DNA from: Paenibacillus xylanexedens
GTDB lineage: Bacteria; Bacillota; Bacilli; Paenibacillales; Paenibacillaceae
Assembly (NCBI RefSeq): GCF_007676705.1
Contig: NZ_VEBF01000001.1
Coordinates: forward strand, 1,612,001 to 1,676,000
Direction: 5' to 3'
DNA length: 64,000 bases
Position numbers and translations under genes: made by a program. Shown piece after piece: positions 25,065 to 34,818 of this stretch (position 1 is its first letter; every line of letters begins with the position of its first letter). Under the pieces are notes generated by a model. It saw only the letters and a program-made list of their open reading frames with translations, was not told where the DNA came from and did not search any database.

Positions 25065-26931
25065 TATACACCGGATAACTCGTATCCTCTTCCTCGGCAC
25101 CTGGAATTCTCTTCACCCACAATTGGCGCAGATCAGGCAGGCTATGTCCCGCGACACAATAATTACGAAGAGAAGCATGATGAGCGTGTTCTTCCCTGAA
25201 GCTATATGTGGGCAGAAGCAGTGCCTCGTGAATAAGTCGATCTTCCAGTTGAATCAATCTATTCAACCGTTCAGCAGGTTCACGGATCATGACAATTCGT
25301 CCGCATTCCTGTTCCAGTTCATGTCTCCAAAAATCATTCATTGCAATCAGAAATAGAGTATTCTGGAAGGTATACATGGTCACAAGACTCAGCATGACAT
25401 GTTGATCGAACACTTCTCCTGTATAGATTAAATCACACCCCCTGAATCCATCTTGATAGACTGCGTGGACCGGGTCTCCCGGGATAATGGTTATATGTAA
25501 GCCGATTTGTGTACACCTCTCTGCAAACCAGATCATATCTTCCTCCATTTTCTCGCCTTCTTCCACCCACAGAGATAAGGTCTGTCCTTGGTAAGAGCTA
25601 CGTCGTAATAATGCTGCGGCCCGTGCCAGTGAGGACTCCACGGAAGGAGCTGGTTCAGCAGAACCTTCGGAATGTTCCGATTGCGGTTTCCACAGCTCCC
25701 CTTGGTCCAAATTCTCCGTTAAATGCTGCTTCTGTGCTCGTCCTCGAATCAAACTAAAGGCAGCCTGCGTATTCGAATTCCCGAGCGCCTCCGACAACTC
25801 ATCTGCATTCAATAACTGTTGAACAGCCCGGCGAAAATTCACATCATGCTGTGGCCCTTCCTTTTGCATATTAAACGTCATATACATGCCACCCTGCATC
25901 TCATGCTGCACGGCACGAGGCTCCGCATCCGGAAATAAATTATGCTTGATGACGGACTCCACCCTCCCAGAGTGGGGAAGTTGCCATACTTCAACGCGGT
26001 CAATATAGGCTCGGCCTCGGAAGTAGGATGGGAATACTTCCAACACAAGCAGCTTGGAATCATGACGCGTCAACCGATAAGGTCCTGTTCCAATCGGATG
26101 GAGCGGATTCATCTCCACATCTCTCGGCAAGATCGATGCAGACATACTGCTCATCAGATCCGGGAACATGAAGTTTGGCTTGTTTAACACAAAACGTACA
26201 GTCAATTCGTCCAACGTCACTATCCTCTCAATAGATCCAAACAGAGGCCTGCACGGGTTACTATTATCAGAGAGAATGCGATCAAAGGTAAACTTCACGT
26301 CCTCTGAATCCAATACCCTGCCATGATGAAATGGTATACCTTTGTGCAGATAAAAAGTCCACTCCCTCCCCTCCAAATGACTCTCCCATGCCACAGCAAG
26401 ACTCGGTTCACAGACCTGGTGTTCAGCATTATAGCGAACCAAACGATCAAAAACCTCCGCAATAATAAAAACTTCTCCCCACATGGCCGTCTGCGTGGGG
26501 TCCAATGTCTTAAAAGGGGTATTCTGTGGAATTCGCAAGGTGTCCACTCTGCCTCTGACTCCTTCATTCGAACGCAGCCCGAATTGGTTCTGTAACTCCC
26601 GCATCAATTGTTCTCGCATTGTGAATGGCAGTATTGAAGTCAATTCATATGCGTCTTCCATTCTGTTCGTATTCAGGAGATGTTCAAACCGCTCACGTGC
26701 CACTTCAAGCAGCGGCACACAAAAGACAAGCAACGATGTTTTACCCCTACCGCGTTGCGGGTTCCACCTTACCCATCCGTTATCCATAAATTTGTTCATA
26801 ATCAGGTTCATATTACGCATGGTACAACACAAATGATGGGCAAGTTCACCCACTGTAGTATGTATTTCTTGTTCCTCATGTACATGTAGAAAGTTCAACC
26901 GCAGTTGAATGTAATGTTCTGAAACGTCCAT
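25051..26931 (-). CDS. SgrR-type transcriptional regulator with solute-binding domain
   Basis: A 626-residue protein with an N-terminal winged HTH of the SgrR_N type (residues 1-110; ELAHHLCCTMRNMNLIMNKF, GWVRWNPQRGRGKTS), then an extracellular-solute-binding family 5 domain (KTLDPTQTAMWGEVFIIAEVFDRLV, VKFTFDRILSD, HPIGTGPYRL). No signal peptide: the SBP fold serves as intracellular ligand sensor. In E. coli SgrR senses sugar-phosphate stress; in Paenibacillus-like genomes such genes often pair with MFS exporters, as here with the divergent gene at 27089. The ligand is unknown. Confidence 0.88.
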   Translation of the reverse strand: MDVSEHYIQLRLNFLHVHEEQEIHTTVGELAHHLCCTMRNMNLIMNKFMDNGWVRWNPQRGRGKTSLLVFCVPLLEVARERFEHLLNTNRMEDAYELTSILPFTMREQLMRELQNQFGLRSNEGVRGRVDTLRIPQNTPFKTLDPTQTAMWGEVFIIAEVFDRLVRYNAEHQVCEPSLAVAWESHLEGREWTFYLHKGIPFHHGRVLDSEDVKFTFDRILSDNSNPCRPLFGSIERIVTLDELTVRFVLNKPNFMFPDLMSSMSASILPRDVEMNPLHPIGTGPYRLTRHDSKLLVLEVFPSYFRGRAYIDRVEVWQLPHSGRVESVIKHNLFPDAEPRAVQHEMQGGMYMTFNMQKEGPQHDVNFRRAVQQLLNADELSEALGNSNTQAAFSLIRGRAQKQHLTENLDQGELWKPQSEHSEGSAEPAPSVESSLARAAALLRRSSYQGQTLSLWVEEGEKMEEDMIWFAERCTQIGLHITIIPGDPVHAVYQDGFRGCDLIYTGEVFDQHVMLSLVTMYTFQNTLFLIAMNDFWRHELEQECGRIVMIREPAERLNRLIQLEDRLIHEALLLPTYSFREEHAHHASLRNYCVAGHSLPDLRQLWVKRIPGAEEEDTSYPVYIPLW

Positions 26932-27088
26932 ATATGTCCTTCCTTCTTCTATCTTTTATCTTTCATCTTTCTGCGTCTATCTGCTAAAATACGAAATCCA
27001 TTCGATTGCTTCTACAGTTTTTCTTCAGGTTTTCCTCCATTATACTCAGTAACAGCTACATGACCAGTGGGAAGGAAGAAGAACACTT

Positions 27089-28384
27089 ATGAAATACGCC
27101 GATTTGCACCCGAACATCAGAATACGCATCATTACTGATTTTTTCACCGATCTGACCCAGAAATCCATCATCCCATTCATGGCGATCTATTTGAGTGTTC
27201 AGATTGGCGCCGGAGTGGCGGGCTTATTGCTGACCGTTAATATTGTGGCTTCCATGATTATAGGATTGTGGGCAGGATATTGGTCTGACCGAATTGGAAG
27301 AAAGAAATTAATGGTGATCGCACAAAGTCTGCAGGTCCTTGCTCTACTTGGCTTGGCTATCGCCAACTCGCCGTGGATGGATTCGATTATCGTCACTTGT
27401 CTCATGTTTCTTCTCAGCAGTCTCAGTTCAGGAATCACGGTTCCGATTGCCAATGCCATGATCGTCGACGTAAGCAGTGAACATGAACGTCATTATGTGT
27501 ACGGATTGCAATATTGGACAACGAACATCGCTGTGACCTTTGGTGCCCTGATGGGCGGGCTATTTTTCGAATCTTTTCGTTTTCTATTGTTTAGTCTGGT
27601 ATGTATAGAAAGTATGATTACCCTGTTCATCCTGGTCTTTATGATTCGTGAAACAATGGGCAATCGTGCATTTGGTTCTGACAATCAATTCAATGGTTCC
27701 GGTCCATCCACCAGACTAATGGAAGCCGATAATCCAATCCAGAGGAACATACTGAAAACATACTGGGCGGTCTTTCAAGACAAACGTTTCATGATATTTT
27801 TCACAGCAACTGTGCTTGCCGTTTCCCTAGAATTCCAGCTGGATAAATACATCGCTGTTCGTCTAAAAAGTGAATTCACCTCACAACTGTTCGGTTTGGA
27901 TCTTTCTGGTCTTCATATGTTCAGCCTGATCATGGTCATCAACACCGTCTTGGTTGCCTTGCTTGCCATTCCATTCTCCAGGTGGATGGGTCGTTTCCAA
28001 TTCAGGTCCATCATGACTGTCGGTATGTGCCTGTATACCGCAGGCTTCGCCGTGCTTGCTTTCAGCAACTGGGCCTGGTTACTCATCTCATCTGCTATAC
28101 TCCTGACCATTGGAGAACTAATGTACGCCCCTGTTCGTCAGGTCATGCTCGCTGGTATGATTCCCGATTCGAACCGTGCTGCCTACATGGCTGCTGATGG
28201 GTTAAGCTATAACGTGGCTGCACTCCTCGGAAGTCTCGGGTTAAGCATCGGGGCCTTTCTGCCTTCATACGCAATGGCTGTACTCTATGGCCTAATGGGG
28301 CTTGGAGCGCTCGTCTATTTCCGAATGTCACTTCGGAAGGCAGATACACAGAATGAACATCTGACATATACAGATGCATCCTGA
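27089..28384 (+). CDS. MFS transporter (multidrug-exporter type)
   Basis: A 431-residue major facilitator with about twelve transmembrane segments. The loop 2-3 motif is GYWSDRIGRKKLMV, and a long hydrophilic loop (about residues 190-225) separates the halves. It resembles the MdtH/YfnC-type drug exporters. It is divergent from the SgrR-type regulator with 157 bp between, which suggests control by that regulator. The ribosome binding site is GGAAGGAAG; a terminator follows the stop. Confidence 0.88.
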   Translation: MKYADLHPNIRIRIITDFFTDLTQKSIIPFMAIYLSVQIGAGVAGLLLTVNIVASMIIGLWAGYWSDRIGRKKLMVIAQSLQVLALLGLAIANSPWMDSIIVTCLMFLLSSLSSGITVPIANAMIVDVSSEHERHYVYGLQYWTTNIAVTFGALMGGLFFESFRFLLFSLVCIESMITLFILVFMIRETMGNRAFGSDNQFNGSGPSTRLMEADNPIQRNILKTYWAVFQDKRFMIFFTATVLAVSLEFQLDKYIAVRLKSEFTSQLFGLDLSGLHMFSLIMVINTVLVALLAIPFSRWMGRFQFRSIMTVGMCLYTAGFAVLAFSNWAWLLISSAILLTIGELMYAPVRQVMLAGMIPDSNRAAYMAADGLSYNVAALLGSLGLSIGAFLPSYAMAVLYGLMGLGALVYFRMSLRKADTQNEHLTYTDAS

Positions 28385-28415
28385 TTTCACTTTTCCGGCA
28401 ACAAAATAATCATCC

Positions 28416-28440
28416 AAGGGAGCCCAACAGGCTCTCTTTT
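28416..28440 (+). terminator. Terminator of the MFS gene
   Basis: Stem AGGGAGCC / GGCTCTCT with a CAACA loop followed by TTT. Confidence 0.7.
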
Positions 28441-28544
28441 CCATGTCATATCAATGTTTAAAAGTAAATGATCATAAACATTTTGTATATTATAGTTTAC
28501 ATTTAGTCAAATATCATGTACATTAGGTTCATGGAGGTGAGTAA

Positions 28545-28757
28545 GTGGAAGAATTACACAATCACGTTCGGGAGTTAAGAGCCAGAGACCGGCTGTCCCA
28601 AGCGGAACTAGCCAAGTTCATCGGCGCATCCCGCCAAACCATTGCCCTGATTGAACGCGGAGACTACTCTCCATCGGTCGTCCTGGCATTAAAAATAGCC
28701 CATGTATTTCGTGAACCAGTTGAAAAAATATTTGAATTGAAAGGTGGATTAGAATGA
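28545..28757 (+). CDS. Small XRE-family regulator
   Basis: A 70-residue single-domain HTH protein (RLSQAELAKFIGASRQTIAL, then YSPSVVLALKIAHVFREPVE) of the compact YozG/Cro-like type. The GTG start has GGAGGTGAG upstream. It overlaps the next gene by 4 bp (ATGA), which encodes a DUF3169-like membrane protein; such small regulators commonly control the membrane gene they precede. AT-rich GTAAA/TTTAC half-sites in the 100 bp upstream could be the operator, but this is weak. Confidence 0.88.
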   Translation: MEELHNHVRELRARDRLSQAELAKFIGASRQTIALIERGDYSPSVVLALKIAHVFREPVEKIFELKGGLE

Positions 28758-29524
28758 AAAATTCATCATCTTCGTCCATCAAAAAGCGGTTGCGTCTTCC
28801 CTTGTATGCAGCTGGTGGCGCTGTAGTTGGTTTTCTCGGAGCTAGCGGAGTCAGTAAAGTCCCTTCTGACTTGAACTGGACGTTGTCCGTGTACTATGAC
28901 TATGATCTTTTATTCGCAATCCTGGCGGCTCTTGTGGTAGTTATGACGGTGTGGAACATCTTCAGTCTCTCCCGCACGCCATCTGTCCCTCCCATGGAAG
29001 ATGATGCTTATAGAGATTCCGATTCACTCATCTCTCCCGCAGAGCGCTCCCTCGGAAAAGCGATGATACTCAGCGGATTCAGCGTTATTCTTACGTTTAC
29101 CTGGGCAGCACTTGCCTTGTCCTTGTATGCATCCAACCGAACCATGCCGAATTCTCCAGAACTGTTTAACCTCTTGAATCTCGTTGCTTCATGTATCTCC
29201 ATTATCATCGTCGTGGTAGTGCAAACTCTGACTGTGAAGCGATACAACCGTTATTATCCTGAGCGCACTCTGGATCTGAACTCGCGCAATATGAAGAAGG
29301 ATCATTTTGAGAAGCTGGATGAAGGCGAGAAATGGATCGTGTATCGCGCAGCCTATCGTTCTTTCCAGATGATGAACGTGCTGCTTGGTGTCGGAATGGT
29401 CTCTATGGTTCTATATTCCATACTCTTTACCTTTGCTCCATTCCCGATTGTAGTGCTCTCTGTGATCTGGATTGCCAACATTGGAATCTATTATCGTGAA
29501 ACCTATCGGGCGAGTAATCAGTAA
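28754..29524 (+). CDS. DUF3169-like membrane protein
   Basis: A 256-residue integral membrane protein with about six hydrophobic segments: two in residues 15-75, two around 110-165 and two near 205-250. The soluble part YPERTLDLNSRNMKKDHFEKLDE is typical of the DUF3169 family. Function unknown. It is translationally coupled to the XRE regulator just upstream (4-bp overlap), forming a two-gene operon. Confidence 0.8.
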   Translation: MKNSSSSSIKKRLRLPLYAAGGAVVGFLGASGVSKVPSDLNWTLSVYYDYDLLFAILAALVVVMTVWNIFSLSRTPSVPPMEDDAYRDSDSLISPAERSLGKAMILSGFSVILTFTWAALALSLYASNRTMPNSPELFNLLNLVASCISIIIVVVVQTLTVKRYNRYYPERTLDLNSRNMKKDHFEKLDEGEKWIVYRAAYRSFQMMNVLLGVGMVSMVLYSILFTFAPFPIVVLSVIWIANIGIYYRETYRASNQ

Positions 29525-29574
29525 TACATGGGTAGGTAACTATTTTGTAAATATTTTCATAAAGGAGTGTTTGC

Positions 29575-31782
29575 ATGCATTTATCCAAACGAAACACCCG
29601 CTTCAGGTTCACCTCCCTAACAGGAGCTTTCATGGCCGTGGTTCTGTCTCTCAGTCTGTGGGTACCCGCAGTTCAGGCGGAGACCCCGACTTCTGTAGCT
29701 GCTGAACAGGGTAAGACGAAAGCGCTGACAACTGAATCGGCTACAGCATTTCTGGATTCATTTTTCGATTCACCTGAGGCAAAGCCCCATTATGTCGGAG
29801 CCTCCGTGGTGGTTGTGAAAGATGGCAAAGTACTGGCGGAAAAAGGATATGGCTTCTCCGATGTGGAGAGCAAAACACCAATCGATCCGAAAAAGACTGC
29901 CTTCCGTGTAGCCTCTGTCTCCAAAACTTTCACGTCAGCAGCTGTAATGCAGCTGGTCGAGCAAGGCAAGGTTGATCTGAAAGCTGATTTTCAGACCTAT
30001 GTGAAAGGGCTCGAATTCGATAATCCTTTTGACAAACCTGTAACTGTGGAACATCTTCTCACCCATACGACCGGATTCGAGATTCGTGATCCTCAGCAGG
30101 AAGACATCCATACTGATTTCGACAAGTACATAGCGATGGAGGATTACGCACAGCAACACATGCCTCCTGTCGTTCGAGAGCCTGGTAGCGCCTACATGTA
30201 CGATAATTTTTCGTTTTTGCTGCTTGGCATGATTGTCGAGAATGTAAGCGGTGAACCCTTTGAATCCTACATGCAACAACATATCTTCAAACCGCTAGGA
30301 ATGGATAACAGCAGTTTCATGCTGGACAAAAAGTTCCAAAAGCAGCTGGCTACAGGCTATGATGCGGCACACAATCCGCTTGATCTGTACACCATCGCTC
30401 CAACACCTATGCCTCAAGGCGGCATGTTGTCTACCACAGAGGACATTGGGAAGTTCATGATTGCTTTCCTGAATGATGGCGTGAAGGACAACGAGCGGAT
30501 TCTCAAGGAATCCACGGTGAAAAGCATGGAACAATACCGTTCTTCCATTCACCCATTGTTGCCGGACACCACCTATGGATTCGAAGCAGCATTTCAGATT
30601 CCCGGTGCAGGAAGTAGTCCAAAAGTTATTACGAAAGCAGGCGACCTGACCGGATTCAGCTCTTATCTCTTCCTTATTCCCGAGCAAAATACAGGCGTCT
30701 TCCTGACGTATAATCAGAATGGAGCACTTCGTAATCTGTTCTACCCGGCATTCATTCAGAATTTCTTCCCGCAATATGCAGAGCCTGTGCAATTCAAGGA
30801 ATACACGCCACAATCAGCAGCTGAGCTGCAACGCTTCACCGGATTGTACGCAGATCTTCGACTTAGCACGATTGTAAGTTCTCTGAAAGGTGGCGGGGAT
30901 AAGCCAGGACAATTGAGCATTAACGATGTATTCCTGGGTCAACGCAACCTGATTCAAGTGGAAGATAATCTCTTCAAAGATGAATTGACTGGTCAATTCA
31001 CAGCATTCAAAGAATATGCAGATGGTACCACATACCTGAAAGAACCTTACCTCAACCCTATGGGTTATGAGAAAAAAGGTCAAAAGCCTATGGGCTTCCG
31101 GGATGTTCGTGAGAACAGTCCTTATGCTGAAGCAATCTACGCAATACAATCTCTTGGATATTACGAGAATGATGCAAGCGAATCCTTTCAACCAAAAACG
31201 GCAGTGACTCGAGCTGAATTTATTGAGAATGTCCTTAAATTGAGCGGATTGAAAGCCAGCAAAACGACACCACCTACGGGTACCGATTGGGCCGATCATG
31301 CTGCAGCTGGATATATTCAGCTTGGGTATGAATCTGGCATGATTACAGGCACGGATCAACAACAGTTTAAACCAGATCAAGTTATCACCAGACAGGAAGC
31401 GATGGTAATGATATGGAGATCTCTTCAACTGCAATATCCTAATGAACTGTTCAAGGATGTCCAACTTGCAGGACACACGGACCCATGGGCTGTACCAGCC
31501 GTTCAGATGATGGCAAAGCTTGGTATCCATGGACCTGAGGTAAAAGTGCTGGAAGATGGATCCGTTGATTTACTTTCCCGCAAACCTCTGATTCGTCAGG
31601 AAGAGGCTGCGATTATGTATGCGCTGCTTACACAACCAACAGATCAAATCGTCGCTGAACTGATGGCTGCTCAGCAGCCGACAGCGGAACCAACGGATGA
31701 AGCAGCGCCTGAGGGTGATGAGGCAGAAACTGCTCCGGTTCCAGCGCCAACACTGGTCCCTTCTCCAGCATCGGCACAATAG
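29575..31782 (+). CDS. Secreted serine beta-lactamase-like hydrolase with SLH anchor
   Basis: A 735-residue exported protein. The signal peptide (residues 1-36) ends VPAVQA. A beta-lactamase-fold domain (about 45-400) has SxxK as SVSK in VASVSKTFTSAAVM, the YDN motif in YMYDNFSFLLLGM, and KAGDLTGFSS late. After a linker domain come three SLH repeats (about 510-690; FRDVRENSPYAEAIYAIQSL, WADHAAAGYIQLGYESGMI, VPAVQMMAKLGI). A Pro/Glu/Ala-rich tail ends the protein. SLH repeats bind pyruvylated cell-wall polymer, so this is a surface-displayed esterase or peptidase; the substrate is unknown. The ribosome binding site is AAAGGAG. Confidence 0.88.
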   Translation: MHLSKRNTRFRFTSLTGAFMAVVLSLSLWVPAVQAETPTSVAAEQGKTKALTTESATAFLDSFFDSPEAKPHYVGASVVVVKDGKVLAEKGYGFSDVESKTPIDPKKTAFRVASVSKTFTSAAVMQLVEQGKVDLKADFQTYVKGLEFDNPFDKPVTVEHLLTHTTGFEIRDPQQEDIHTDFDKYIAMEDYAQQHMPPVVREPGSAYMYDNFSFLLLGMIVENVSGEPFESYMQQHIFKPLGMDNSSFMLDKKFQKQLATGYDAAHNPLDLYTIAPTPMPQGGMLSTTEDIGKFMIAFLNDGVKDNERILKESTVKSMEQYRSSIHPLLPDTTYGFEAAFQIPGAGSSPKVITKAGDLTGFSSYLFLIPEQNTGVFLTYNQNGALRNLFYPAFIQNFFPQYAEPVQFKEYTPQSAAELQRFTGLYADLRLSTIVSSLKGGGDKPGQLSINDVFLGQRNLIQVEDNLFKDELTGQFTAFKEYADGTTYLKEPYLNPMGYEKKGQKPMGFRDVRENSPYAEAIYAIQSLGYYENDASESFQPKTAVTRAEFIENVLKLSGLKASKTTPPTGTDWADHAAAGYIQLGYESGMITGTDQQQFKPDQVITRQEAMVMIWRSLQLQYPNELFKDVQLAGHTDPWAVPAVQMMAKLGIHGPEVKVLEDGSVDLLSRKPLIRQEEAAIMYALLTQPTDQIVAELMAAQQPTAEPTDEAAPEGDEAETAPVPAPTLVPSPASAQ

Positions 31783-31833
31783 AAATAATACATCTTCATA
31801 GCGATTAGATTTATCATGCTCATGATGTAAGAC

Positions 31834-31885
31834 AAACAGGCTTGTTCAGAAGGGTACAATCCTTCTTGAACAAGCCTGTTTCTTT
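31834..31885 (+). terminator. Terminator of the SLH hydrolase gene
   Basis: Near-perfect 20-bp arms AAACAGGCTTGTTCAGAAGG and CCTTCTTGAACAAGCCTGTTT with a 7-nt loop; it could also act for the convergent gene on the minus strand. Confidence 0.85.
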
Positions 31886-31933
31886 ACTTTTCATAACTTA
31901 TTATATCTATCTGTTACAGAGTGATATCCGTTT

Positions 31934-32983
31934 CTACGCCAGCAAGGAAGAGACATGACGATTGCCATTACGCTGGTCGTACTTGTCTGCCGCTGCTTGG
32001 GCATATCCCGCAAAATAATCCGCCAGTTTATGCAAATCTCCCGGATCTCCCTCATAAGGGAAGGACGCAGGTAGACGAAGTCGGTATCCTGGGGATTCGT
32101 CCGCCCAGCGACGTAACAAGGGTGCAGTTCTGGCATAGAACATCATTTTGGCAAATGGATCTTCATTATCCATCGCGTACACCAGACTTTCTTCCAGCAC
32201 ATCGATCCCCTTCGCCGGATTGGTGCGTACAAGGTAATCCATTTGCTCGGCAAAGCTCCTCACAAAATCATTTTGTCCCTTGATCATCCGGTAGCCCTTT
32301 TGTTGATGTTTGTCTGCTTCCGCAGTCCGCCCCAATCTGTAGAGCGGCATCAAGATCTCCGATAACGTAAGATGTGGAATCTCCGCACAGCTCATCCGCC
32401 CTTTCAGGATCGGTTTTGCCACTTCAAGCACCTTCTCGTCATCACCCGTAAGGATGAAATAACGCATAATCTCATCCTGTTCACAGGCTTCACAATCACT
32501 CATAAAGTCTCGATCCATGGTTCTGAACTTGGCGTAGCTGCTTCCTGCCTCCTCCAGTTCCCCAAGATCCATGGAGATACGGAACCGATAATACCAATAC
32601 GACCGTTCGCTGTATCCGAATGACTTGAAACGCTGTCCGAAGTCCTCAAGCAGCTCCATCATTTTATCGCGAGACACTTCCGGGAAACTGGATAGTTTGC
32701 CTAGAATCCATTTGTAAGACCACATTAACGTTTCTTCATCATATTCTTCTGGCTGTTGGTCGAACTTGCCCAGCTGCCAGGAAAAAGCAATCAGTGCTTT
32801 CATCGGATAACCACAGAATGTTGCTGTCTCCACAATCTCCGATCTTGCTTCGTATGCCTCTTCCTCCATGCCGTTCACATCGGCCACTCTAGCTGCTTCT
32901 TCCAGCATCCCCAGCTTCGCCGGGCCATTAGGCAAGCCATAGGCCTCGTCCATCAATTCCTCAAAGTCCATCTCTGTCTTCAT
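31934..32983 (-). CDS. Helical/TPR-like protein coupled to an HSP90 paralogue
   Basis: A 349-residue soluble, acidic, almost entirely helical protein. Repeated helix pairs with TPR/SEL1-like spacing are visible (DLGELEEAGSSYAKF, then GDDEKVLEVAKPIL, then LYRLGRTAEADKHQQKGY, then NPAKGIDVLEESL), but no textbook TPR consensus, so the repeat class is tentative. No catalytic motif. Its ATG overlaps the stop of the HSP90-like gene by 1 bp (TGATG), so the two are translationally coupled and made in linked amounts. By analogy with TPR co-chaperones of eukaryotic Hsp90 it may be a dedicated partner (inference). Confidence 0.7.
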   Translation of the reverse strand: MKTEMDFEELMDEAYGLPNGPAKLGMLEEAARVADVNGMEEEAYEARSEIVETATFCGYPMKALIAFSWQLGKFDQQPEEYDEETLMWSYKWILGKLSSFPEVSRDKMMELLEDFGQRFKSFGYSERSYWYYRFRISMDLGELEEAGSSYAKFRTMDRDFMSDCEACEQDEIMRYFILTGDDEKVLEVAKPILKGRMSCAEIPHLTLSEILMPLYRLGRTAEADKHQQKGYRMIKGQNDFVRSFAEQMDYLVRTNPAKGIDVLEESLVYAMDNEDPFAKMMFYARTAPLLRRWADESPGYRLRLPASFPYEGDPGDLHKLADYFAGYAQAAADKYDQRNGNRHVSSLLA

Positions 32984-34818
32984 CAGGCATCTCCCTTACG
33001 ATCTGTATTTGCACGTAAACCCCAATCTATAAAACGGACAATTCCCTGATTTAACACTTCAAGCTCTTGCTTGCTCATGGCATAATGCCCCATCATCAGT
33101 GCATTGACATACAGCATCTCAATGGCAATCGGCGTCATCTGGGCATCCGGTGACGTTAACACACGCTGAATAACCGGATTGTTCACATTCAAGTACAAGG
33201 TTGAATATCCTGCCGAACTAATGCCAGAGGATAAGGAGCCAAGCACAGATGAAAATAATTCAGTGCTCTCTTCGCTCGCTTTTTCCAGCGCACGCAGGGT
33301 AGAGGATTCCTGAGACAGCGTGAACAACACCGGCAGATCCGATGGCTTGAAACCTTTGACCTCAGCCCGACATCTGAAACGCTGCAAAGCGGAATCAGCC
33401 AGTCGCAACGCATCATAATACTGATTACGATCAGCGGGTGGCACATCGGTGAAGCTCATCGAGACCTGATCCGGCTGGAGCCGCTCCGTGTGGACATTGT
33501 GCACAGCCAAAGGCAGTGTCGCCATCAACTCGCTGTCATAGATGTAGCCACCGTTAATAACCAGCATCGATTGTGCGGAAGCCACATGATGGATCTGACG
33601 GTACTCGTCTACAGAGGACGTGAAATACAGCGTCTCCCCTTCATCCATTAGCTCACCGAGTTCCCGGTGGCCCCTGGTGCTCTCAAATGGCAGCCAGCGG
33701 TGAATCATCGCGTAGAATGCCTGATCCTGTACAGCCAGCGCCTTCATGGACAGGGCATGCAGGCGAATCAGCTTCTGCAGCCGTTCCGTCTGGCTCTCAG
33801 CCATGTCGGCCAGTCCCTTGCGAAGTGCGTCGCCGAGTTCGGAGCGAACTTCCTCCAGCTTTTCATTTTCATAGAAATGTTCCCGCGAAGCCGTCGGTTG
33901 AAGCTCATCTGTCCAGATCAGACATTTCACGAAGAAAGCCCACTCTGGCAAAATGTTCTCTGCTTTCTCCGAAATCAGCATTCGCTTCAGATACACCCGG
34001 TGAGAACGCTTGGCATTCAGATTGACTGCGTGTGGCAGCACAAAAGCAATGCCTCCCGTACGGCCTGAAGCCGTCGTTAAAGGAATAAAGTCCTGGAACT
34101 TCTCGCCAAGCAGACGTTCACCAAAAGCCAATACCTCTGCTCTGCGTGAACGTGCGAGTGCAGGGTCCATCAGCCAGATCGGCGTCTCGCTATTCACCAC
34201 ATGTTGCATACCATCATGATGCAGCGTGACCGGATACGGCAATAACGCTCCATAATAGAACAGAGCTTCTTTCACATAATCTGCTTCAAAGTAGTGAGCT
34301 GCGTCTGGTGTGCAGCGTAGATATACTTTGGTCCCTGGGGACAGTTGTGTATCCAGCTGACGGATCGTATATGTGCCATCCGGCTTACCCCGCCATTCCA
34401 TCGAAGGGCCACCCTTGGCGGATTGCGTCAGCATGACGATTTCGTGACTCACCATGAAACAGGATAACAACCCGATCCCGAAACGCCCGATAAACGAAGA
34501 CTCTCCATCCAGCAGCGCTTGCTGTCCGCGCTTCGAGGATTGTCCGATCATGGCCAGGAATTCATGGATATCAGCTTCAGTCAAGCCGATGCCGTTGTCC
34601 TCCACCATCATGGTCAGCTGCTCACCTGTTCCTGTCAGTTCTACACGCACTGTACCCTGATATCCGGGCTCTGCCTCTGTTCGTGCAGTAATCGCATCCG
34701 TCGCATTCTGCATCAGTTCACGCAAGAACACTTTCGGACTGCTATATAGATGGTTGGACAAAATCTGGATCATACCGCTCAGATTCACTTGAAAACGATA
34801 CTCATTGGATGCTGTCAT
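32983..34818 (-). CDS. HSP90-family (HtpG-like) ATPase, paralogue type
   Basis: A 611-residue chaperone-type ATPase. The N-terminal GHKL domain has catalytic E34 and N38 in FLRELMQNATDAI, D74 in EDNGIG and the lid-closing motif as IGRFGIGLLSCF (classical HtpG has GQFGVGFYSAF); the lid segment between is short. The middle domain keeps the catalytic arginine in TASREHFYEN (about 312). The C-terminal part retains a dimerisation-like pattern (LYLNVNNPVIQRVL, then helices). The divergent motifs suggest a specialised paralogue, not the housekeeping HtpG. It is coupled to the helical-repeat gene downstream; the ribosome binding site is AGGAAGGTGAG. Confidence 0.88.
   Translation of the reverse strand: MTASNEYRFQVNLSGMIQILSNHLYSSPKVFLRELMQNATDAITARTEAEPGYQGTVRVELTGTGEQLTMMVEDNGIGLTEADIHEFLAMIGQSSKRGQQALLDGESSFIGRFGIGLLSCFMVSHEIVMLTQSAKGGPSMEWRGKPDGTYTIRQLDTQLSPGTKVYLRCTPDAAHYFEADYVKEALFYYGALLPYPVTLHHDGMQHVVNSETPIWLMDPALARSRRAEVLAFGERLLGEKFQDFIPLTTASGRTGGIAFVLPHAVNLNAKRSHRVYLKRMLISEKAENILPEWAFFVKCLIWTDELQPTASREHFYENEKLEEVRSELGDALRKGLADMAESQTERLQKLIRLHALSMKALAVQDQAFYAMIHRWLPFESTRGHRELGELMDEGETLYFTSSVDEYRQIHHVASAQSMLVINGGYIYDSELMATLPLAVHNVHTERLQPDQVSMSFTDVPPADRNQYYDALRLADSALQRFRCRAEVKGFKPSDLPVLFTLSQESSTLRALEKASEESTELFSSVLGSLSSGISSAGYSTLYLNVNNPVIQRVLTSPDAQMTPIAIEMLYVNALMMGHYAMSKQELEVLNQGIVRFIDWGLRANTDRKGDA

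Noticed and set aside
30814..31530. 238-codon minus-strand open frame opposite the SLH hydrolase
   Set aside because: It is a shadow of the SLH region; its composition is not protein-like and the sense strand has intact domains.
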